Origin: Flavobacterium fluviale
Lineage (GTDB): Bacteria > Bacteroidota > Bacteroidia > Flavobacteriales > Flavobacteriaceae
Length of the DNA: 64,000 nt
Assembly: GCF_003312915.1 (NCBI RefSeq)
Contig: NZ_CP030261.1
Location: 2,294,001 to 2,358,000 of the forward strand
Direction of reading: 5' to 3'
Below the pieces are notes generated by a model. The model saw only the letters and a program-made list of their open reading frames with translations, did no database searches and was not told where the DNA came from. The position numbers and the translations under genes are program-made. Positions 26,172 through 33,820 of this stretch are shown here, in pieces (position 1 is the stretch's first letter; every line of letters begins with the position of its first letter).

Positions 26172-28159
26172 GCCAGCTGTTCTTGAAGTTTTTTAATTTC
26201 GTCTCTCAATTTAGCTGCTTGTAAAAAGTCTAATTCTTTAGCCGCTTTTTCCATTGTTTTACGTTTTTCCCGAATCATTTTTTCCAATTCAGCTTTAGAT
26301 AAATAAGCTGTTTCTGGTTCGGCTGCAACAGGGATAGGATGCCCTAATTCGTATTCAACCAAAGGATTTTTGGTGAAAGCACTTTCTATTTTTTTGTTTA
26401 AAGCCTGAGGCGTTATATTATTTTCAACGTTGAAATTAATCTGTTTTGTTCTTCGATATTCAGTTTCGTCAATTGTTCTCTGCATGCTGGCAGTAATTTT
26501 GTCGGCATACAAAATGGCTTTTCCGTTTAAGTTCCTTGCCGCACGTCCAATAGTCTGCGTTAAAGATCTATGATTTCTCAAGAAACCTTCTTTATCGGCA
26601 TCTAAAATAGCAACAAGCGAAACTTCTGGTAAATCTAAACCTTCACGAAGTAAGTTTACTCCAATTAAAACATCAAAAATACCTTTACGTAAATCCTGCA
26701 TGATTTCGATACGCTCTAAAGTGTCAACTTCAGAGTGGATGTAACGGCAGCGAATGCTTACTTTAGTCAAATATTTGGCTAATTCTTCAGCCATTCTTTT
26801 GGTTAGAGTAGTTACCAAGACTCTTTCGTCTAATTCGCAGCGAACCTGAATTTCTTCAATCAAATCATCAATTTGGTTTAAACTTGGTCGAACTTCAATA
26901 ACAGGATCTATTAATCCAGTCGGGCGAATAATCTGCTCAACATAAATACCATCTGACTTTTGCAGTTCATAATCTGCAGGAGTTGCAGAAACGTAAATTA
27001 CCTGATTTTGAAGGGCTTCGAATTCTTCAAATTTCAAAGGACGGTTGTCCATTGCTGCAGGTAGACGGAAACCATATTCTACTAAGTTTTCCTTACGCGA
27101 GCGGTCTCCTCCGTACATCGCATGAACCTGCGAAACGGTTACGTGACTTTCATCAACAACCATTAAATAATCACTTGGGAAATAATCCAGTAAGCAGAAA
27201 GGTCTTGTTCCAGGCTGTCTGCCGTCCAGATAACGAGAATAATTTTCAATTCCAGAGCAGTAGCCTAGTTCGCGAATCATTTCTAAATCGAAATTGGTTC
27301 TTTCTTCCAAACGTTTGGCTTCTAAATGTTTACCTATTTCTTTAAAGTAATCAACTTGTTTAACCAAATCCTGCTGAATTTCCCAAATTGCACCTTGCAG
27401 TACTTCTGGAGAAGTTACAAACATATTAGCTGGGTAAATAGTCAGTCTCTTGAACTTTTCAATTACTTGTGAAGTCTTAACATCAAAAGATTCAATTTCC
27501 TCAATTTCATCTCCAAAAAAGTGAATTCTGTAAGCGTCGTCGGCATAACTGGGATATACTTCAACCGTGTCGCCTTTTATTCTGAAATTTCCAGGGTTAA
27601 AATCTGCTTCTGTTCTGGCGTACAAACTTTGTACAAGGCTGTGAAGCAGTTTCGTTCTCGAAATAACCTGATCTCTGGTTACCTCAATTACATTCTTTTT
27701 AAATTCGACAGGGTTTCCAATACCATATAAACACGAAACCGAAGCAACTACCAAAACATCTCGACGCCCAGAAAGAAGGGAAGATGTAGTACTCAAACGC
27801 ATTTTTTCAAGCTCTTCATTGATAGATAAATCTTTTTCAATAAAAACCCCAGTTACCGGCATAAAAGCTTCCGGCTGATAATAGTCGTAATAGGAAACGA
27901 AATATTCAACGGCATTGTTGGGGAAAAACTGCTTGAATTCAGAATACAACTGCGCTGCTAACGTTTTGTTATGCGCCAAAACCAAGGTCGGTCTTTGTAC
28001 TTCTTCAATTACATTGGCCACAGTAAATGTTTTACCAGATCCTGTAACTCCCAATAAAGTTTGATATTTTTCGCCGTCGACTACACCTTGAGCCAATTTT
28101 TGTATGGCTTGCGGCTGATCTCCTTTTGGACTATATTCTGAGGAAACTTGAAATTTCAT
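26168..28159 (-). CDS. uvrB: Excinuclease ABC subunit B
   Basis: A 663-residue helicase-like subunit of the UvrABC nucleotide-excision repair complex. Walker A is GVTGSGKTFT, the beta-hairpin region has YYDYYQPEAF, Walker B is VVDESHVT, and helicase motif VI is QTIGRAARN. The C-terminal UVR motif (KRKTMEKAAKELDFLQAAKLR) binds UvrC. The length is normal. UvrA and UvrC are not in this window. The gene converges with the TerB-like gene and is probably monocistronic. Confidence 0.98.
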   Translation of the reverse strand: MKFQVSSEYSPKGDQPQAIQKLAQGVVDGEKYQTLLGVTGSGKTFTVANVIEEVQRPTLVLAHNKTLAAQLYSEFKQFFPNNAVEYFVSYYDYYQPEAFMPVTGVFIEKDLSINEELEKMRLSTTSSLLSGRRDVLVVASVSCLYGIGNPVEFKKNVIEVTRDQVISRTKLLHSLVQSLYARTEADFNPGNFRIKGDTVEVYPSYADDAYRIHFFGDEIEEIESFDVKTSQVIEKFKRLTIYPANMFVTSPEVLQGAIWEIQQDLVKQVDYFKEIGKHLEAKRLEERTNFDLEMIRELGYCSGIENYSRYLDGRQPGTRPFCLLDYFPSDYLMVVDESHVTVSQVHAMYGGDRSRKENLVEYGFRLPAAMDNRPLKFEEFEALQNQVIYVSATPADYELQKSDGIYVEQIIRPTGLIDPVIEVRPSLNQIDDLIEEIQVRCELDERVLVTTLTKRMAEELAKYLTKVSIRCRYIHSEVDTLERIEIMQDLRKGIFDVLIGVNLLREGLDLPEVSLVAILDADKEGFLRNHRSLTQTIGRAARNLNGKAILYADKITASMQRTIDETEYRRTKQINFNVENNITPQALNKKIESAFTKNPLVEYELGHPIPVAAEPETAYLSKAELEKMIREKRKTMEKAAKELDFLQAAKLRDEIKKLQEQLA

Positions 28160-28206
28160 GTGTTTAAGCTGAAAATTTGGTTTTGTAAAGATACAAAGTT
28201 TGACTG

Positions 28207-29148
28207 CTATTCTAAAAAATTAATAATGGCGTCATTTATGATTTTAGATTGGTCGATCGATAAAAAATGTCCCGCATCTTTTATAATTCTTGTTTGGCTG
28301 TTTTTTAAATTTTTCTGAGCCCTTTCTAAGCTATCCTCAGAGTTAATCACATCTTTATCACCAATTAATACCAAAACAGGATTTTGAATTGATTGTAATT
28401 CTTTATCTGAAAACGGATGCATTTTTAGCATGCTCGAATTTGATTTTGCATATTTGTTGGCGAGATAAAACTGCCTTTTATAGATCTGGCTTATTTTTTC
28501 TGGATGCGTAGAAAATGTGGTCAATGTTTTGCCAAATTTCTTTTCACTTGGAAATAATTTCAACATCAAAGCAGAGGTTGTTTTTCCCACTTTATCAATA
28601 AATTTAAAAGTTTGTGCTGGACTCAATAAAACGATTTTGTCAATTGAGTTTGGTTTTTTTGTAGCCAATAATGTTGCAATCCAACCGCCTCGAGAAGCAC
28701 CTATAATATCAAATTTCTTCAATTTATAATGGGAGAAAATTTCGTTGTACCAAATCGCAATTTCTTCGGTCGAAAGAGGTTTTGCAGTTAAGTTAGACTT
28801 ACTGGGTTCCATCAAAAAATCGATGGCATAAATTCGATGTTTTTTGGCTAAGACCTGAATGTTTGGATACCACATAGTCGAGCTGGCGTCCATTCCATGC
28901 AGTAAAACTAAATCTTTACCGTTTTTTGGGCCTGCAATAACTACATGTGCTGTACCAAAAGTGGTTTGAATGTTTTCTTCTGTATAAGGGATGTTCCAAA
29001 GTTTTAAAGCTTTGTCATAAGAGCTTTGATATCTCTGCTCTTCGGTTTTGGTTTTAAAAACATAATCCTCAAATTTCACCTTCTTTGTTGAAGCACAACT
29101 TGTGATTAAAAATAGCACGACAGCTAAACGAGAATATAGTTTTAACAT
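28207..29148 (-). CDS. Alpha/beta-hydrolase lipoprotein
   Basis: A 313-residue protein from the ATG at 29148; an in-frame start at 29163 is less likely because the lipoprotein signal (lipobox VLFLITSC) begins at 29148. The hydrolase core has the oxyanion region VVLLHGMDASSTMW-like (LVLLHGMDA), the nucleophile elbow GASRGGW (Ser about 158), an acid in VLIGDKDVI and a catalytic His in KDAGHFLSID. The protein probably acts in the periplasm on a small ester or amide. No neighbour gives a substrate hint. Confidence 0.83.
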   Translation of the reverse strand: MLKLYSRLAVVLFLITSCASTKKVKFEDYVFKTKTEEQRYQSSYDKALKLWNIPYTEENIQTTFGTAHVVIAGPKNGKDLVLLHGMDASSTMWYPNIQVLAKKHRIYAIDFLMEPSKSNLTAKPLSTEEIAIWYNEIFSHYKLKKFDIIGASRGGWIATLLATKKPNSIDKIVLLSPAQTFKFIDKVGKTTSALMLKLFPSEKKFGKTLTTFSTHPEKISQIYKRQFYLANKYAKSNSSMLKMHPFSDKELQSIQNPVLVLIGDKDVINSEDSLERAQKNLKNSQTRIIKDAGHFLSIDQSKIINDAIINFLE

Positions 29149-29232
29149 AGTAATAAAATTCAATTTGAGCTTAAAGTTACAAGTATCGCAGCCAAAAAGT
29201 GTATTAGAATTTTATTTTAAAGTATCATAATT

Positions 29233-29469
29233 TTAAGATTTATCATCTTTGGAAGTCAGATAATAAATTTGAACAAATGCTAAAATGGCATTCGGAATAA
29301 TTACTGGTAAAAGCCATTTGCTAAAATCACGATAGTCTATTAAAAAAATACCATAGATTACAAAACAAATACAACCAAACATATTGATAAAACGGATAGT
29401 TCTAAGGTTTTTTAGCATGAAACCGCCAACAATAAATACTGATGCGAGATAACCAATATATTCTGCCAT
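29233..29469 (-). CDS. Small YgjV-like inner-membrane protein
   Basis: A 78-residue protein with three hydrophobic helices. The sequence YIGYLASVFIVGGFMLKNLRTIRFINMFG resembles, over its first 30 residues, the repeat unit of YgjV-type membrane proteins (PF10688), which also relate to SemiSWEET half-transporters. A second helix spans CICFVIYGIFLID and a third ILAFVQIYYLTS. A SemiSWEET-like homodimer is possible but unproven. It is a single gene. Confidence 0.72.
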   Translation of the reverse strand: MAEYIGYLASVFIVGGFMLKNLRTIRFINMFGCICFVIYGIFLIDYRDFSKWLLPVIIPNAILAFVQIYYLTSKDDKS

Positions 29470-29583
29470 GATCTTGATTTTAAATTGCTTACAATAAATG
29501 TAGCGAAAGCAAATTATATAATCAAGATTTTGTTTTGGAAATCAGGTGTTTAAAATGTGTTTTTGTTTGAAGTAAAAAGTAAA

Positions 29584-29886
29584 TTATATTTTTTTAGGAT
29601 TTTGACTCGTGTGTCTAATTCTTAAAATCTGAATTTCTTTTGGGGTAATTTTATAGGTTATTCGATAATTATAAATTTCGTAAGCGCGATAATTTTTGTC
29701 ACTAGGAATTTTCATTTCATCCAATTCGTAAATTTCCCAATTCGTACTTAAGATAGCAGCGGAATTATAAATGCTGTCAATTACTTTGTTAGGGATATTT
29801 TTACTTTTGGTTTCTTTGTATAAATAAGAGTAAATTTTTTCAAGCTGATTTTGAGCAGTTCTTGACCAAATTATTTCTTTTTCCAT
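29584..29886 (-). CDS. ParE/RelE-family toxin
   Basis: A 100-residue small basic protein of the ParE/RelE fold (PF05016): IIWSRTAQNQLEKIYSYL at the N terminus, NYRAYEIYNYRITYKI in the core and ILRIRHTSQNPKKI at the end. The terminal Arg-His-Thr-x-x-x-P pattern is common in ParE-like toxins. The upstream gene (29871-30101) overlaps it by 16 bases, giving the usual antitoxin-first operon. Whether it acts on gyrase or on ribosome-bound mRNA cannot be read from sequence. Confidence 0.85.
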   Translation of the reverse strand: MEKEIIWSRTAQNQLEKIYSYLYKETKSKNIPNKVIDSIYNSAAILSTNWEIYELDEMKIPSDKNYRAYEIYNYRITYKITPKEIQILRIRHTSQNPKKI

Positions 29887-30101
29887 TGCTCAATTTTATC
29901 TTTAATTTCATCGTGGGAATAAAAATTTCCACTTTGAATATCCTCTTCTGCAATGTTTAGATCTTCATTATATCGCTCAGAATAATTTTTAGGTAAAGTT
30001 TTACGACTTTCCAAGATTGTTTTTAATGCAGATAAAAATGTATCATCATCAATTTTTTCGATTTCAGAAATGAGAATATTTTTGAGTTGAAGGGTGTTCA
30101 T
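29871..30101 (-). CDS. Antitoxin of the ParE/RelE-type pair
   Basis: A 76-residue acidic helical protein. The first half (MNTLQLKNILISEIEKIDDD) is a probable dimerising and DNA-binding part, and the C-terminal tail (FYSHDEIKDKIEQWKKK) would wrap the toxin. This form is common ahead of ParE toxins in Bacteroidetes. The 16-base overlap with the toxin start supports translational coupling. Autoregulation is expected but no operator was identified upstream. Confidence 0.82.
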   Translation of the reverse strand: MNTLQLKNILISEIEKIDDDTFLSALKTILESRKTLPKNYSERYNEDLNIAEEDIQSGNFYSHDEIKDKIEQWKKK

Positions 30102-30158
30102 AATTGAATAATTTTATCGAAGTTACAAAACAAAAAGGATATATGAGTTTTGAAATTC

Positions 30159-31109
30159 TTAAAATTTCCAGGTGCTTTGATCTGCATCGGTTTTAAAACT
30201 CCAAGCCACAATGCGGCTGTTTTTTTGCCCTTGTGACATTTCAATTGTTTTTACAGAAACAGCATTTACTTTTTTTAGAATTTTATAAATAGAAGAAAGA
30301 TTTTCTTTTTTAGAAACCAAGGTTGTAAACCATAAAACCTGCGAAGAAAATTTAGCACTTTCGTAAATCATCTGCGTGATGAATCCGATTTCGCCGCCAT
30401 TGCACCATAATTCGGCATTTTGACCACCGAAATTTAAAACAGGATTTGTGTTTCTTTTTTCTTTGGGATTTAGATTGGAAACTTTTCTAGAAGTACTTTT
30501 ATTGGCTTCTTCTGCAGAGGCATGAAAAGGCGGATTGCACATTGTAAATGTAAATCTATCTTCTGGAGTTATGATATTTTTAAATATAAAACGAGATTCT
30601 GTCTGTTGCTGCAGACTTATAGCTTCAATTAGTTTTGGATTTGCTTCAATGATTTTACTGCAGTTTTCAATAGCTTTTTGATCAATATCTGTTGCTACAA
30701 AACTCCAATTGTAAATCGAATTTCCTAATATCGGATAGATTAGATTTGCACCTGTTCCGATATCTAAACCTAATACATTTGATGTTTCTGGAATTTGATT
30801 GTTATGAGTTTCTGCCAATAAATCAGCAATATAATGAATGTAATCTGCTCGTCCGGGAATTGGAGGACAAAGGTAATTTTTCGGAATATCCCAGTTTTGA
30901 ATATCGTAATATGTCTGCAGTAATGCTTTGTTTAAAGTTTTTACAGCAAGAGGATTACTGAAATCGACGGTTTCAATTCCGTGTTTGTTGATGGAAACGA
31001 AAGCTTTTAATTCGGGACAATTTGAAATCAGTAATTCAAAATCATAACGGGAACGATGAAGGTTTTTTGGATGTAAATTGTCTTTTTGTGAATTGTTTTC
31101 TGCTTTCAT
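30159..31109 (-). CDS. rlmF: 23S rRNA (adenine(1618)-N(6))-methyltransferase
   Basis: A 316-residue SAM-dependent methyltransferase. The N-terminal HPKNLHRSRYDFELLI block is diagnostic for RlmF, followed by PIPGRADYIHYIADLL. The SAM site is VLGLDIGTGANLIYP, and the catalytic motif for N6-adenine methylation is NPPFHAS. It modifies A1618 (E. coli numbering) of 23S rRNA in the cytoplasm. A -7-like TATCTTTG box lies at 31127-31134 on the minus strand. Length and motifs are normal. Confidence 0.95.
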   Translation of the reverse strand: MKAENNSQKDNLHPKNLHRSRYDFELLISNCPELKAFVSINKHGIETVDFSNPLAVKTLNKALLQTYYDIQNWDIPKNYLCPPIPGRADYIHYIADLLAETHNNQIPETSNVLGLDIGTGANLIYPILGNSIYNWSFVATDIDQKAIENCSKIIEANPKLIEAISLQQQTESRFIFKNIITPEDRFTFTMCNPPFHASAEEANKSTSRKVSNLNPKEKRNTNPVLNFGGQNAELWCNGGEIGFITQMIYESAKFSSQVLWFTTLVSKKENLSSIYKILKKVNAVSVKTIEMSQGQKNSRIVAWSFKTDADQSTWKF

Positions 31110-31168
31110 TTTTATTTATTTCTATGCAAAGATAGGGATTCCATTTTTACAAAAAGATATTATGAAAA

Positions 31169-31262
31169 TGACAGCCCTAGCCCTGATGGAAGCGGCATCC
31201 TTTTGTGTCTCGTTTTTTAACGAGACACAAAAGATACAGCGGACAGCAGGATCAGCTCCTAA
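31169..31262. repeat. Structured intergenic element, copy 2 (candidate Flavo-1-like RNA)
   Basis: The element reads TAGCCCTGATGGAAGCGGC, ATCC, then a perfect 15-bp stem CTTTTGTGTCTCGTT / AACGAGACACAAAAG (31200-31214, 31219-31233), then ATACAGCGGACAGCAGGA. It aligns with the minus-strand element at 4979-5066, apart from the middle stem. It runs into the stop codon of the thiamine pyrophosphokinase gene (31259-31261). The long stem may end that minus-strand transcript. Confidence 0.6.
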
Positions 31263-31921
31263 TCAAAACACTCCATCAAAAGCAGATCACCTTCGCGATG
31301 TGTTATGGTTACAATACCGTCTTTTTCGACAGAATTGCTGCTGCCGGTTCGATAACCCATTGTGAGCGTATCGTTGTTTAATTCGTATTTTAAATTGCTG
31401 GAATTAATTCCGTTTACAACTCCAATAGGGATAAGGGAAATTGGAGTTTTAGCCGTGTACCATTTTTCAAATTTTGATGGTAAAAGAAATATTTTTGAAT
31501 GATCGTCGAGAATTACAATTTTAAGTAAATTACGGTAGCGAACTATATTGGTAAGATTGGTAATCGTATGATCTGCACGTCTGCCAGTTGCCCAAACAAC
31601 ATTTACGGCAGGAATTTTTCTATCGATAAGATAATCAAATGCTTTTTCTAAATCTGTTTTGTTTTGATCTGGGGTGTGAACGATTTCGATAGGAAATTGA
31701 GAAGTTTTGTAAATTTCGGGATCAAAACCACGATCAAAATCGCCCAAAAGCACGTCGACTTTTATACCCAATTCAATCACTCTTTCGATAGCAGAATCTA
31801 AAACAATTACAAGCGGAGACCATTCTAACAATTGTCCTAATAATTCAGGATCGCAGGCGGCTCCATTTGCAATTATTAAAGCTGGTTCCTGATCGTCGCG
31901 AACTATGTGGTGTGATGACAT
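31259..31921 (-). CDS. Thiamine pyrophosphokinase (thiamine diphosphokinase)
   Basis: A 220-residue protein of the TPK fold. It transfers pyrophosphate from ATP to thiamine, forming the cofactor ThDP. Motifs are ALIIANGA, the conserved LLGDFDRG (metal/ATP-binding Asp residues), DQNKTDLEKAFDYL, and WATGRRADHTITNL with the GxRxDH signature. The C-terminal thiamine-binding beta domain carries ISLIPIG. No TPP riboswitch was found upstream. The stop codon abuts a structured intergenic element. Confidence 0.93.
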   Translation of the reverse strand: MSSHHIVRDDQEPALIIANGAACDPELLGQLLEWSPLVIVLDSAIERVIELGIKVDVLLGDFDRGFDPEIYKTSQFPIEIVHTPDQNKTDLEKAFDYLIDRKIPAVNVVWATGRRADHTITNLTNIVRYRNLLKIVILDDHSKIFLLPSKFEKWYTAKTPISLIPIGVVNGINSSNLKYELNNDTLTMGYRTGSSNSVEKDGIVTITHREGDLLLMECFD

Positions 31922-31980
31922 GTGAGTTTTTTTGAATGTGGTGCTAAGTTACATTTAGAATTTTAGATTTCTAGTTTTTT

Positions 31981-32038
31981 GCCACAGATTTCACAGATTA
32001 AAAGGATTAATCTCTTTAATTCTTTTAATCTGTGGCAA
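31981..32038. repeat. CACAGATT-family inverted repeat
   Basis: GCCACAGATTTCACAGATT (from 31981) faces TTTTAATCTGTGGC (ending about 32036), with complementary AGATTAAAAG / CTTTTAATCT arms. It lies just downstream of the minus-strand DinB gene and may end that operon. Related arms form the middle layer at 10981-11290. Confidence 0.7.
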
Positions 32039-32043
32039 AATAA

Positions 32044-32490
32044 TTAAAAATCAAGAAGTCTTCGATGGTAATTTATTTGCCCTAAATGATAGGCAAGATG
32101 TGTTGAAAGATGCACTAGAAAGAAACCGGTTGTCATTTCTTTTTCGAAAACAATTTGCGGATAAATTGCGTTCAAATCTTTTTCATTTAAAATTTCGAGC
32201 GCATTATTTACAACTATAATAGTGTCCTCGATTTTCTGAATTAATTCTGATCTCGGAATATCTTTCGATGAAAATTCTAAAGGACGATTTCTAATGTATC
32301 CTGTTTTTCCAATTTCTGCTCCAATATAAGTATTCAAGTTTCCTATTAAATGAAGACAGAGATTACCGCCAGAATTTGAAATGTCGTTATTAACAGCCCA
32401 CATTTGATTTTCGTACTCATACGATTCAATTTCGAATTTCAGTTTGTTTAAATCTCTATTGAAAAGTATTTTTAGTGTTTCGATTAGCAT
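32044..32490 (-). CDS. DinB-superfamily (DUF1572-like) protein
   Basis: A 148-residue four-helix-bundle protein. The metal-site pattern of DinB/YfiT proteins is visible: a His in NLCLHLIGNLN (about residue 46) and two in FFLVHLSTHLAYHLGQINYHRRLL near the C terminus. Members are thiol S-transferases or unknown metal-dependent enzymes. It starts 1 base after the GyrI-like gene and is the last gene of an apparent operon that begins with a TonB receptor. Confidence 0.82.
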   Translation of the reverse strand: MLIETLKILFNRDLNKLKFEIESYEYENQMWAVNNDISNSGGNLCLHLIGNLNTYIGAEIGKTGYIRNRPLEFSSKDIPRSELIQKIEDTIIVVNNALEILNEKDLNAIYPQIVFEKEMTTGFFLVHLSTHLAYHLGQINYHRRLLDF

Positions 32491-32491
32491 A

Positions 32492-32974
32492 TCAATTTCT
32501 GTTTTTTATCGGAATCCAAATTTCTTCTTCAGAATCAGGATCGTCTTTTTTATATTTTTCATCCATAACTGCGAAATGTGGTCTTTCATCTACAACATAT
32601 TCTGACTTCGGAAGCCATTCTGCAAAAATGTATTGATAGGTTTTATGCGCCTCTACAGCTGGACCAGAATGAAGAAAAACAGCATATAAACCACTTGGAA
32701 CGATTAAAGTTTTCATATCTGAGGGAACATTGTCAAAATTGGAAGCTTCTACTGCTGCCCATTTCTGGAAAATGTCATTTGGATCAAAATTGTCAAAATG
32801 ATTTTCAGGATAAACCTCTAAAGAATATAGATTTCCATCGACTGGATTTTTTATTTCTTTTCGTTTTGGCATAAAACCGCTCCACAATTGGAATGTTTTA
32901 TTTTCTATGAAGGACATTTCAATAAAATGGCCAATGAGTTTTTTTTCAGATAAAGATTTTATTTGTGGCTGCAT
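32492..32974 (-). CDS. GyrI-like / AraC effector-binding domain protein
   Basis: A 160-residue stand-alone effector-binding domain of the GyrI-like (SHS2) type. Recognisable stretches are LIGHFIEMSF, TFQLWSGFMPKRKEI, VPSGLYAVFLHSG and the ending EEIWIPIK, which is typical for the family. There is no DNA-binding domain. Such proteins bind small hydrophobic molecules and some are hydrolases. The gene starts 2 bases from the DUF4249 gene stop and is followed 1 base later by the DinB-like gene. Confidence 0.85.
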   Translation of the reverse strand: MQPQIKSLSEKKLIGHFIEMSFIENKTFQLWSGFMPKRKEIKNPVDGNLYSLEVYPENHFDNFDPNDIFQKWAAVEASNFDNVPSDMKTLIVPSGLYAVFLHSGPAVEAHKTYQYIFAEWLPKSEYVVDERPHFAVMDEKYKKDDPDSEEEIWIPIKNRN

Positions 32975-32976
32975 AA

Positions 32977-33798
32977 TTACTGAATAGTATATTTTTTTGT
33001 TACCGTTTCGCTCAAAGAGAAATAGCCCAGCGGATAATTGCTTTTATCGGTAGTGTTAATAATGTTTCCTTTTACTGTTGCAGGAGGAGACTGAAATGGC
33101 CCTCCGATATTACTGCCGGCAATACTTACGAGAATATTCATGTAATTGTAATACTGTTTTGAAATTCCTAAATGTGTAACTTCAATTTCGTCGCCAGCTT
33201 TTAAATCGTCGTCGTCGGTGCTGCTGAAAATTTCATTTCCTTGGTAGAATTTATCTTCCGAAACATAGAAATTTGAAGTTACCTGACTAGAATAAACGTA
33301 TTTGAATAAGTAATAATTGTCTTCATCAGCAGGATCTGTAAAGTAAGACCGAATTTCAATATCTTGTCCCGTAAACCCACCGTCGTTTTTTTGTTCCATT
33401 CGCGTTATTGGCGCTACAGATTTTAAGGTTTCTGATGCCGTATAAGTATTCCCGCTGCTTACAACCGTCAAAGTGTAAGTCTCGTCGATTTCAGGTTTAA
33501 AATCATTACAGATATAATTTCCCGACTTATTGAATTCAGTAAAATTAAACTGCTGATTTTGGCTGTTTTTTACAAAAACTACAGCTCCCGAAACCGTAGG
33601 CACCGAATCTTCAAAATAGCCTGTAGTTGTAGTAAGTCTAATGATCTGCTGTCTTCCAGAAGAACCTTTTTCCCAGTTTATAGCTGCTTCAATAACTAAT
33701 TTTGGAGGCGCTGTATCTAAGTCAACATCAACAACATCTTCACAGCTCGTAAAGAATATGGATGTAAAAAATGCGATTAACAAAACTAACTTTTTCAT
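32977..33798 (-). CDS. DUF4249 lipoprotein, partner of a TonB-dependent receptor
   Basis: A 273-residue protein with lipobox FFTSC (Cys about 19). The following EDVVDVDLDTAPPKLVIEA start is the standard DUF4249 signature. Ig-like beta strands follow (VVFVKNSQNQQFNF, YTLTVVSSGNTYTASE). DUF4249 proteins are encoded next to TonB receptors in Bacteroidetes and are thought to be surface or periplasmic accessory lipoproteins. It lies 22 bases downstream of the receptor gene. The ligand imported is unknown. Confidence 0.92.
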   Translation of the reverse strand: MKKLVLLIAFFTSIFFTSCEDVVDVDLDTAPPKLVIEAAINWEKGSSGRQQIIRLTTTTGYFEDSVPTVSGAVVFVKNSQNQQFNFTEFNKSGNYICNDFKPEIDETYTLTVVSSGNTYTASETLKSVAPITRMEQKNDGGFTGQDIEIRSYFTDPADEDNYYLFKYVYSSQVTSNFYVSEDKFYQGNEIFSSTDDDDLKAGDEIEVTHLGISKQYYNYMNILVSIAGSNIGGPFQSPPATVKGNIINTTDKSNYPLGYFSLSETVTKKYTIQ

Positions 33799-33820
33799 AC
33801 TTATATTTTAGTTTGTGAAT

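Noticed and set aside
29584..30101. The toxin-antitoxin pair as the mark of a mobile island.
   Set aside because: Flanking genes are ordinary chromosomal genes, with no integrase, direct repeats or composition shift visible.
31922..32000. A TPP riboswitch upstream of thiamine pyrophosphokinase.
   Set aside because: The bases upstream of 31921 do not contain the conserved CUGAGA or related TPP-box sequences, and the nearby hairpin is the CACAGATT repeat.
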